NCBI RefSeq assembly: GCF_040954835.1
Contig: NC_090718.1
Location: forward strand, 12,725,532 to 12,789,531
Source of the DNA: Lepisosteus oculatus
Lineage: Eukaryota > Chordata > Actinopteri > Semionotiformes > Lepisosteidae
Length of the DNA: 64,000 nt
Reading direction: 5' to 3'
Under the pieces are notes generated by a model, which searched no databases, had not been told where the DNA came from, and worked only from the letters and a program-made list of their open reading frames with translations. Made by a program: the position numbers and the translations under genes. The first letter of the stretch is position 1. The number at the start of each line of letters is the position of its first letter. Shown here piece by piece: positions 49,501 through 59,300 of this stretch.

Positions 49501-52500
49501 CTTCGCTCTCTGAATGTGTAACATCTACTGTCGGATCCAGTTGCCTGAGGATGCGGTCATCTTGTAGTGTGCCAGAACAATATATTCCTGTCGTTCATTC
49601 AGAATGTATGGCTTTCCCAATTTTGCTTTATTGTTGACATTGCAGACGTTGTAAAACAGATTTGTAACCTCACAGCTTTTGTTTTCTGGGCGACATGTAC
49701 TGCAAAGAAACCAAACTGGTTTTGTCAGAGACCCTTTCATACATGTCTTACTGTTTCGGTGATCTGGTTACTCCTTTTACATTTTCTGTCTTTCCTGCGC
49801 TGTGTAATGATTGTTAGCTTCCTCTTGACATCGCAGACTGCTAGTCAGGGCTGCTGCCATCAGTATTATCAAGCAGGTAGCTGCATCAGCATGCGTAGGC
49901 TGCAAAGGGGCAAGTAAAGGTTTATTCCATGCTGAAAAGAGAAGACAAACAGTGGAGCTTTCTTCAGGTGTACTATCATATCCATTTCCTCACAGAAGAA
50001 CAAGAGCAGGCTCTTTGTGTGAAGTCAATGGAATCTCTGGTTCTCCATCTTTCTGTGGGAGCTCTTCCTCGTTCTGTACCCACTCAGGTCCGCATTCCCA
50101 ACAGCCTGGAGCAGTACTCCATAAAGTGCAGCGCGTTGGTGAACGCCGCCGGCGCGCAGTCCGGGAAGGTGGCGGAGCTGGCTGGCATCGGCGTGGACCC
50201 CGCCAACACCACGAGCAATATGCCTGTCCCGGTGGAGCCCCGCAAGAGGTACGTGGCGTCGCCGGTTACCCACCCTCAGTCAGTCCGGTGTGCAGCTTGT
50301 TTCTTCCTTCTCGAGGAAGGAGGACGTAAACTCTACATATTTATTGTGTCATACAGGTGTCTGTGTAGTAGAAGTCTCTTTATTTCATATGCATATGGAA
50401 GAACAGCTAGTGACCACCAGACTCAAAAATAAGTAACTAAAGATGGTCTTTTATACCTTAAAACAAACAAGTTGCTACGTCACTTTCTGAACAAATGATA
50501 AGACAGCAACACATGCCAATATTGTAATTAATTATACCTGAGTTGCAGACTAGACAACAGTAAGTTCTTTTCATATGTTCTGGGCACACAGCCAGCTTAC
50601 CAAATACATGCCCTTTATCTCACTGACCAAGGACAGGCAGTATATTTACATATTTGGGTGCAAAGCCAACGTCTAGCCACTAGACTGCATAGTTTACAAA
50701 AAATGATATTATTATCTCACTTCCCAGGTGTCTCCCTTATCTCTTCATATTCCCACATGAAGAGGACAGGAATTTAAATTCACATCATCATTATTACCTA
50801 GAAATATTGTCATATGCTCTTTGGCAGGGGAAATAAAAACACCTCTTGTTTTCTCGTTTGTATTTTCTGAATGTCCTCCAGAACATGGTGATGCAGCTGG
50901 AGCAAACTGAAAATTCTGTTTTCTGAACATGAGCGACAGATTAGCAGCTGCAGATGTTTCACAGGACAAAAAAAACTCTTTAGCAAGCGGAGACGTTCGG
51001 TTTGTCTCCTTGTGTAAAGACTGTCCTCAGTCCGCCGTAAGGTGTATCGCTAAATGAAGATTAATGGTAAGATGGCGGGTGCTACAGCTGAACTGAAAAT
51101 AAATCATGTAGCTTATTCCCTCCTCCCCCCCCCCCCCAGTCACTGGGTGTAATGCTTCTTGATTCCCAAACTCTGGCAGATGTAGCCCAGTGTATCTGTC
51201 CAGATGCAGTATTCAGGACTGGTGAATCGTTGAAAGCGGAAAGGGTTCACTGGTGACTTCAGGGTTTTGGAAACGTGCTTATTCTGTGCACCCTCTCAAT
51301 CCCCCTCCAGGTACATCTATGTCGTTCACTGTCCTGATGGGCCTGGGTTAGACATGCCCTTCGTCATCGACTACTCAGGCTTTTACATCAGAAGAGAAGG
51401 ACTGGGGGGCAACTACATTACAGGAAAGTCCCCTGAGGAGGTGAGCAAGGAGGCTGGACTGGGTGAAGACTATGCATAGTGATGCAAAAACATAATTTAA
51501 GCAGACTGCCAAGTTACATAGAGAGTATCTTCTTTGAGGGTGCTCATCTGCAGCAGTGAGTTCCTCGGGTGGTTTTCCCAACGCAGAAGTCAAACGATTT
51601 AGAATCTCTTATGACACTCTTGGATGTTCAGGCGTTACGAATTGATCAGAAACAATGCAAATGAGATTTAACGAGAAGCTCACCCGTTTTAATAACCTGC
51701 TACCCGCCGTACAGAAGTGTTTGCTGAAGTTGTCAAATATACAGTAAAACACTCTTAAGATGGTTTAATTCATTTTTAATAAACTGCAGTCATTTATGAG
51801 TGATTTAATCCTACACAGTGAGATGCTATGAATGAGATGCTGGGCCTGATCTACTGTAGTTTACAGCATAATCTACTGTTTGGATATGAAATGCTTTCTT
51901 TCTCTTGCTTCTCTGAGGTAGAAAGTACAAATGCTTGACAATTTCTGGTCCAGAGTTTTATACCACACTTTGCCAAATGTTTGCTGTTGTTCAGGAAGAA
52001 GAGCCAGACACCAGTGACCTGGAAGTGGATCATGAGTTCTTCCATGAGCAAGTGTGGCCCAGATTAGCCAGCCGAATCCCATGTTTCGAGAGCCTGAAGG
52101 TGGGTCAGTGAGCAGAGTGTAAGAGATGAGGTTTTAGTACTTTCATTGACATTTGCATCCTGCAGCTTCAGTATATTATTTTAAAAGTAAGCTCTTTGTC
52201 AAAAATATGCTTTCCATCCATCATTGCTGCATGTTTATGATTCCTATATTAAGGAAAATTGATTTCTAAGAACAGAGGATCTCATTTAGACAGTGGCTTG
52301 ATGGCAGTGATAAATGAGATCCACTGCATTAATAACCAGTGCCTGGAGAGCTTAAACTACACAATCTGTTTTCCTTTATGTAGCTATGACTTGGATAGCC
52401 CCTGCAGCTGCCTGAAAGTATACAGACAGGACTGAAACCAAGGAGAGAAAAAGAACATGGGATTAAGCTCTTCTTGTTCCTTACTATACACCATACTGTA

Positions 52501-53122
52501 AAAAAGGCGCTGTCCTTCAGATGTGACGTAAAACCGTGGTTCTGACTCTCTGTGCTCGTTAAAAATCCCAGGGCGTTTCTCGAAAAGAGTAGGGGTGTAA
52601 CCCTGGTGTCCTGGCCAAATTTCCCCACTGGCCTTTACCAATCATGGCCTCCAAATCATCCCCATCTATGAATTGGCTTCATTACTCTGTTCTCCTCCCC
52701 ACTGATAGCTGATGTGTGGTGAGCGTTCTGGCGCACTATGGCCTCCGTCGCATCATCCAGGTGGATGCTGCACATTGGTGGTGGTGGAGAGGAGTCCCCA
52801 TTTCCTGTGTAATGCTTTGAGTGGAGTGTCCAGAAAAGTGTCCACTGTTTACTTGCCTCTCCACCAGGTGACCAGCGCGTGGGCCGGTTACTACGACTAC
52901 AACACCTTCGATCAGAACGGCATCGTGGGGCAACACCCTCTGGTCGAAAACATGTACTTCGCCACGGGCTTCAGCGGGCACGGCCTGCAGCAGGCGCCCG
53001 CCGTGGGCAGGGCGGTGGCCGAGCTCATCCTGGACTACAAGTACACGACCCTGGACCTCAAGGCGCTGGGCTTCATGCGCATCCTCACCAGCTCGCCCAA
53101 GCTGGAGAGGAACATCATCTGA
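43598..53122 (+). CDS. foxred1: FOXRED1, FAD-dependent oxidoreductase domain protein 1
   Basis: FOXRED1 is a mitochondrial flavoprotein-like factor needed for assembly of respiratory complex I. I place 11 exons: 43598-43748, 44763-44983, 46179-46289, 47004-47122, 47649-47743, 48703-48804, 49196-49233, 50088-50248, 51311-51440, 51995-52099, 52868-53122. They sum to 1488 nt, 495 aa (human 486). The N-terminus is Arg-rich and lacks acidic residues at first, as in a mitochondrial targeting sequence. The Rossmann FAD motif GGGVVG is at residues 92-97. Conserved blocks include [26 protein letters not shown] and [12 protein letters not shown]. The C-terminus ends in NII as in human. Between exons 7 and 8 the protein is about 13 residues shorter than human, so a mini-exon may be missed or lost there. 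Confidence 0.93.
44145..44315. mobile_element. Short retro-type foldback family, two-arm copy
   Basis: Left arm GGTAAAGGTTTATTCTGTGC and right arm CAGAATAAACTTTTCCTTG are roughly inverted, and the outer end GCAGCCTACGCATGCTGACC is that of the family. The centre differs from the other copies (no intact CCGAAACG word). I see no clear target duplication. It lies in FOXRED1 intron 1. Confidence 0.65.
46488..46628. repeat. Dispersed foldback-type repeat, copy 2
   Basis: The left end (GGTCCTGGTCCCGGAGAGCT) and the right end (AGCTCTCCTGGATCAGGG) are near reverse complements about an AT-rich centre with TTTAATTGC and GATAATGAGCTGATGAG. Related to 1010-1192 and 61212-61413. It lies in FOXRED1 intron 3. 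Confidence 0.45.
49876..49970 (-). mobile_element. Short retro-type foldback family, single-arm copy
   Basis: On the minus strand it reads CCTGAAGAAAGCTCC, a shortened middle, TTTTCAGCATGGAATAAACC, CCTTTGCAGCCTACGCATGC and the TGATGCAGCTACC end. The flanks (TATTATCA left, TACTATCA right) may be a decayed target duplication. The copy lies 118 bp before FOXRED1 exon 8. Confidence 0.65.
52500..52838 (+). repeat. 5S-headed SINE, 3' two-thirds, next to FOXRED1 exon 11
   Basis: Family blocks from AAAGGCGCTGTCCTTCAGAT to GAGTGGAGTGTCCAGAAAAG, plus strand, head missing. The element ends about 29 bp before the acceptor at 52867, so it supplies sequence just upstream of the polypyrimidine tract CTTGCCTCTCCACCAG. 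Confidence 0.8.
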
Positions 53123-53559
53123 CCAAGCGACTGTGGACGGAGGCGGAGGCGGTTCGAGAGAGTTGTACGTGGGGTGGCAAGGGGGGGGTCATGACAGATT
53201 CATTATTTTGTTGGGTAAGAAGATATCAATAGACTTTTAACTTGTTCAGTAACAAAACGGTTGTTTTTGATGCTTAATACAGGAAGCTTTTTTAAAAAAA
53301 ATCTGATCATCAAGGTTGTGGTTTTAGTTGCATAGACCACCCCCCCACCAAGGGTCACTTATGTTTTCACAAGAGAAGGACACATCCAGCATCAGTGTAG
53401 TCATCGCCAAAAAGTCGCCAAAACTGGTCAGTTGTTTGATGAACACCAATCCTCCAAGCAGACAACAAAGTCCTGAATATAACGTTCAACACAATTTATT
53501 TTGCAATATCTTGACGTGTTGCAATAACGCTACAACGGCAAGGTTAAACAGGCTTCTCG

Positions 53560-53990
53560 TGACTATGAGAGCTGAAGGCGGCGATTGCCGTGGTGTACGG
53601 CACATCGCCTCGCAAACTCGTCCAAATCCAGAGCTTCGTTGAGACTCCATGCTGAGAGCCGCTGTACTTGTTCAAGGAAGAGGGCATGGAAGTGATTCTT
53701 CACTAGCTGAAGAGCTGGAAAAAAACTCCCTTCACATGTTGCACTGCTGGCCGGCACTACCACAACTGTTTTACATAACCGGAACAGCTCAAGAGAAAAA
53801 AACCTCTTTGTACGGATCCAAAAAGGTCAGAAGTTCGATCAGACAGGATGGATGGTCTTTCCCACTTTTTGTTTGTCGATCCAATGATCTCCAAGTTTGA
53901 TGCACTTGATTGTTTGAGATCCTCAACATCTGCTCCCAATGCATTTGCCAATAAGAGAATAGCCCCCTCATTTAAAAAAAAACATGCTGC
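53560..53990 (-). mobile_element. Probable hAT-type transposase remnant
   Basis: The minus strand frame 53563-53763 contains VPASSATCEGSFFPALQLVK, which resembles the (S/P)xSSAxxERxFS block at the C-terminal dimerisation region of hAT transposases. The neighbouring minus strand frame 53757-53951 may hold the part just before it. There is no intact transposase frame and no terminal repeats could be placed. Host genes derived from hAT transposases are an alternative, but the decay argues against one. Confidence 0.4.
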
Positions 53991-55229
53991 TTGATGGATT
54001 TAATGCCTGGATACCCTTCATGATCTCACAATCTTTTGAGTTGGAGAAACACCTTTTCATTTCACCAATCATACAGTCAATGCCGGGGGGTAATGTACTT
54101 TGAACTCAAAAAACTTTAACTGAATATTTAGGCATTTTTAACAATCTGCTAAAGGCATTTCATATTATATTATTATAAAATAATTTCATATTATATTATC
54201 AGGTTTTCACAAGCCCTTTGTACCAAGGCCAGAGATTGTAGAAATCTGACTGCTTGTGGTTGAAGCCACCATGAGCTGTGAATGAAGTGGCTGTTACAGG
54301 AGGTGGGTGTCTGATCTGCCTCACCTGGAGCAGCCAGCAGGTGGAAGTGTGCCGCTGCAGTGCAGATATTCCCAAGGGAATTTTCACTCTTCCGGCAGGG
54401 CTCATTCCCGTTAATTTGGGCTGTAGCTGAGCATCAGTTTTCTCTGCCTCCCACTACATTCCTGCGTCTTCAGTAACTTGCTTCAAATATTTTGCCTTTC
54501 CTTTTGTTACACAAAATTGTATACTATTAAATTGGTTTCAGTGCTTATTAAATTGAGCTAGTTTAGGAAAATGTGTACAGTTGGGCTTTTTTTTTTAAAC
54601 TTACTTTCTTTGTATTTAATGTTTTAAGTCCTACACTAGAGTGAATAAGGAGCCCCCCTCTGGGGAACAATGTGTAGAGAGAGAAAGACTTCAGGAATCA
54701 CCAGTTTTGGGGAGCGCAGGTTCCTTTCGACAAAGGCACATTAAATTCAATTTTCCTTCAGAAACGACAAATCTTGTTTGATTTCTGCTGTCGTCTTAAC
54801 CAGATCTAAGTATTGAAAAATGTACCGAAAATGAGGACATTAATTTTTGAGGGTCCAGTGAATTTGGGGCATCTGCTATAAAGGGTTATTATCTCATGGT
54901 AGTGATTAGGTATTACCTTATTCACTCCTGCACAGCTCCAATCACTACCCAAGAATGACAAGAGCATAATTATTCCCATCTTTCTTTACTGGCACCATTA
55001 GGAAGGACATAGCAAAAGACACAATTTTGGTTTGTACTCGTTACAGGCATGTAGCAAGAACTATAGAAAAAAAAGTTAGAAAAATCTACATGTGACAAAA
55101 ACTTGTGTATCTACAGGATGCTGACATCTTCCTCTTCAAGGAAAGGTGGGAGAGCAACAAAAGGCGAACTGGCATGATATTCAGTTAAATGTGCAATTTC
55201 AACAGCTCTTGGGCTAACATTTTCACCAG

Positions 55230-55610
55230 ACGCTGATAAGACCTTATTTAGAATACTGTGTACAGTTTTCAACACCAGTTACATAGCCTTAGTGAAAAGA
55301 GAAGACAAAAAAAAAAGAGTAGGCAATTCAAGTATTGAGATCAAAGGCACTGAAGACTGGACTTTTTCCTTAGTTAACAGTGAAAACGGACCGAACAGTG
55401 TGAAAACCACAAGGAACCACATTTAAAACACAACAGAAGGCTCTTTTCTTTTTTTTTTTTACACAAAAGGGCTGTGAATGTCTGCAACAAGCTACGCATT
55501 CAAGATGTCAAAGCCAACTGGCTTTTTTAAAGACAGTTGGTTGAGGTCCTTCGGTCAGTTGGTTACTGGCAATCAAATGACATTTTGGACCAAACAGCCT
55601 CCTCTCATTT
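55230..55610 (+). repeat. Degraded LINE-like 3' fragment
   Basis: The order of words (TAAGACCTTATTTAGAATAC, TGTGTACAGTTTTCA, then GGCTGTGAATGTCTGCAACAAG, then GCCTCCTCTCATTTG) is that of a LINE 3' region common in fish genomes, of L2/CR1-like type in my reading. It is too decayed to place in a clade. Confidence 0.4.
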
Positions 55611-55698
55611 GTAACCTTACTTAAGTGTGTGGTTAACAACTATTTTAAGTTATTTCCAAACCATATCAAAAACTTACAGCTCAGGGGTAAGCTAAATG

Positions 55699-55704
55699 TT
55701 TATT
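55699..55704 (-). terminator. Candidate photolyase-gene polyadenylation signal
   Basis: TTTATT on the plus strand, about 630 bp beyond the stop codon. It lies among several AT-rich words, so the choice is tentative. Confidence 0.3.
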
Positions 55705-55925
55705 ATTTCCTAGCACAATTACCTTATTTTTTAAATTGCGAACAGTGAGCTTGGTCTTCAGGGTTCACACAGCTGTCCTATGTACCTCAGCAACAAAACA
55801 TGGCTAAAGATCCTAATAATAAAACAAGCAGTACTATTAGTTTACAAGACAGTTTTTAACCCCCAAGCTTTTATATATTTATACCAATATTTCCAGAAGA
55901 CAACAGAAGGTATATAAATACCCCC

Positions 55926-56178
55926 ATCCATCTAACCATTTCACTGAAAATGGTGTCACGGGGCAGCCGAAGCCTATCTCCAGCCTATTGCAGGCTGCAC
56001 ACACTCACACCAGGGCCAATTTTCCCAGAAGCCAGTTAACCTACCAGTATGTCTGTGGACTGTGGGAGGAAACTGGTACCCTGAGGGAAACCAGGTGAAT
56101 ATTGAAAGTCTAGAACTGGACCCAGGGCCCTAGCGCTGCAAGGCAGCAATGCTAACTACTGTGACACCAAGCCACCCT
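55926..56178 (-). repeat. tRNA-headed SINE (TCCCACAGTCCAAA type) in the photolyase 3' UTR region
   Basis: Minus strand copy with the tRNA-like head near 56150-56178, then the GTTTCCTCCCACAGTCCA block (56064-56081 region) and the GATAGGCTTCGGCTGCCCC type 3' end. It lies between the stop codon and the candidate poly(A) signal. Confidence 0.6.
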
Positions 56179-56328
56179 GTATATAAATACTCTTGCAATC
56201 TAAAATGTCATGGGAAAAAAAACTTCCAAGTAAAAGGCGTACAGCTGTGCTTTACGACCCTTCCTGCCTCATCGAACGCCCTCTCCTTCCATGTGCAGGA
56301 CACATTCCTGGAGGCCCGCAGTCACTCG

Positions 56329-59300
56329 CTATCCACTTAGCGTCATCTTCTCTTCAACAGAATTTCGCTTTTGTTTCTTCGTCAGCAGGTCTGCCACTGA
56401 CTGCCCTTTGCGTTTCATTCCTGGAAGAAAAGGAAATACACTTTATCATCATCATCCATTCTGAAGGGAAGAGTCAAGACGGTTAAATGCTTATTTTTCT
56501 TTTCACTTGGCCCTAGGAACCGCAGTTCAACAGGAAAACTGGTCAGGCTCAGAATCCGGCCAGTGGAAGCATAAGGAAGTACTCTGCTCTGCGGACACCT
56601 TCCGTACGAGAATGTTAAAGTTGCACTTGGAAACTGTTCCAATCCTTCTCCGTGTCCTCAGTCTCACCTTTCCCCGTGCCCTCTTGCTCGCCACCGAGTT
56701 GGGCACGCCGTGCGTATGCCAGCTTCATCCTCTGGATGTTCTTCTTGCTGACTACATCATGGTCCACAATTGGCCGGGGGTAATCTTTTCCCACAATGCA
56801 CCCTGCTTGCTCTTGGACGCTGCGTGGCGCCTTCCAGGGCTCGTAGATATATGCCGATGGGAACTTTTTGAGTACAGGCAGGTACTTCCTATAACAGGAT
56901 AGAGACTGTCAAGGAACTCCCTCCATTCCCTAAATCAGGGAATAAAAGCCATAGAATAGTGGGCACTGTTTCTGAGGCACTAACGTACCAAAGAAGGGAT
57001 TTCTTATTCCTTTATATTAATATGTGAAGGTCAATTTGCGATTTTGTTTATATGCCATAAGACAATAAATCTTCAATAGGTGTCGTAATATCAACTTGAC
57101 GTGAATAAACGAAAGAGAATCGAAACCCAGTTAAAGAATATTTACTTTGGCAAATGGTGCAACTGTAAATTTAAGAGCAATGAAGCCTCATATGAAATGT
57201 ATTCCGCGGGTCTTCCTCAGATTGTCTGCATTAATTTGTAATTAAACATCCGTTATATAAAAAAAAATGCTTCCCAGTGAACAGCTGACCATGCTCTGGA
57301 CTTCAGAATGTCCCTGCTGCTGCTCAGCGAGGCCCATGGGATGAAGTCGGGGCTCTGCGGTACCTGATGTAGTCCCCGTTCTTGTCCGTCTTCTTCCCGA
57401 AGGCGATGGGAGAGTAGACCCTGTAGTACTGGTGGAAGAAAGCGCTGGCTGACAACCACTGCCAGTTGCCAGCGTTCAGGGCCCAGTCTGCATCCAGCAG
57501 CAGCTCCTCGAACACCTGAAACAGGTACCAGACACAAGCCCCTCAGGCCCCACGTACGCGCTACAGAGGAAAGGGGGCGGAGCCAATCATCAAACTGTAA
57601 TCTGTGACTGTCAAGGGGCGGGGGGGTGGAAAACCTATCTGCCTTCAAAACCTAGGACTATAATCTGCAAGGCCAACATTTGTCTTAGTAGTGTAGTGTT
57701 TGGTTAACACATACTCTTTGATAACGTGTACAATCACTTAAACGTTTCATTCAGATGAAGGCCATTAGAAAAGAAAACAGACTCTCAGCCTTTCCCTGCA
57801 ACACATCTTGGAATATTTTGTGGAGAAAATATAACCTTCCGAGGAACGATAACAAAAGCAAAGCAAAGCAAGGCGAGTGGTTTTTTGTCCCAGAAAATTT
57901 CATTTATAAACAGGCACTATGCATCGGCGCCGACGCCAACCCCAGGCTGTGAACCTATCCCTTCATGGGCTGCAGTCCGTTTCCTTTTAATGGCGCTTTT
58001 CTATCCTAGGAAAAACCGATGGCGAGCATGTAGTTAAAAAAAACTTGTTCGATTAAGGAAAATGGAAACGGCAGGGGTTGGGGGGGATAGAGAACGAGGC
58101 GTTTGCGAACGGGACAGAGCAGCACAGACGGCTTTCCTCCTGACCTTCTGGCCCTCCTGCCAGCTGATCCAGAGGTCTCCGCGCGTGAGGAAACAGGCCA
58201 CGGCGTGCCTGGCCAGGTGATGGACCCAGCCCTCGGACCGCAGCTGGGTCATGATGGCGTCGATGAAGGGGAAGCCCGTGCAACCCTGTGACACACACAC
58301 ACGCACGGACACTTGTGGGACAGAACGAGCAGCAGCGCTTGACGTAACCAGCCAGCCTGAAGAGCAGGCAGGCTGGGATAACCCATTTTCACTCGGGTAA
58401 CTAAATTATTCAAAACGGGGATGTTCGAGGAGTTGGGTGGTGTTGGTGTGCAAGATGAAGAACCTTCCTTAGAGAGCCTACAGCTCGTGAGTATTGGCCA
58501 TGGAGAGACAAGACCCTCTTGGCTCTTCGAGAGCACCTTTGGCATTGCTCATCACGGCCTTTTCACTCGCACTAATACGGGGGGGGGTCTTCCTTGGTTC
58601 TGGCGGCAGTGGGGGGTTCAGACTCACAAGCCCCTCCCGATCGCTCACCTCCCGCCAAGCCGCCAGGTGTTCTCCGTTCTCGTCCCAGTCGATCTGCACA
58701 CAAACCGGGTTGCCCTCCATGCGGTCGAAGTTGGGGATGCCCAGGCCGGCGGTGTAGAAGAATTCCCTCCACAGCAGCTGGCCGTGCAGGGAGACGGGGG
58801 GCTCCGAGTGCTTCCGCTGTAGGAAACAGACTCCAACTGTGCTCAGCCTTAACAGGACACGGCACGGTGTGCCACATCGTAAGAGACACAAAGCAAAGCA
58901 GGTGGTGGCTTGACCTGCTTGGACGTCTGGAAGGAAGAGGCTTAGCTTACATATAATGGATGAAGCATTAAAGCCGTCCAGGGCCAACCAGGAGGCAAGT
59001 GCCAGTTACTTTTAAGAAAATGGTTAGATAAGGCTCCATTCTTGCGCCCAGCTAACACAAAGCTGACAAAATCTTGCGCGGAGAAAGCACCAGGGGTGTG
59101 AGCAGCGTTTTAGACGGCATCCCTCAGTTCTGCTTGTTCGTTTAGTTTTGTACAGAGCTGAGAGATAAGCAAACCAAGCAGCACGTCTTATGAAGTTCAC
59201 GAGGGGCGGTTTTATTTCCAAAGTCGGGCAGACCCTCACCCCGCGGTACACGTCGGTCAGTCTCCACCAAAACGTGCGCGCCGACAGGCAGCCGAACTTC

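Larger units (their letters stand above)
53123..55690. other. Spacer between the convergent 3' ends of FOXRED1 and the photolyase gene
   Basis: It holds the FOXRED1 3' UTR (no clear AATAAA found), a probable hAT remnant at 53560-53990, AT-rich unrecognised DNA, and a LINE-like fragment at 55230-55610. No other exon is seen. Confidence 0.5.

Noticed and set aside
49929-50248. Longer FOXRED1 exon 8 starting upstream
   Set aside because: The frame is open upstream of 50088, but it runs through the foldback element and shows no likeness to FOXRED1; the acceptor CACTCAG at 50081-50087 has the better pyrimidine tract and phase.
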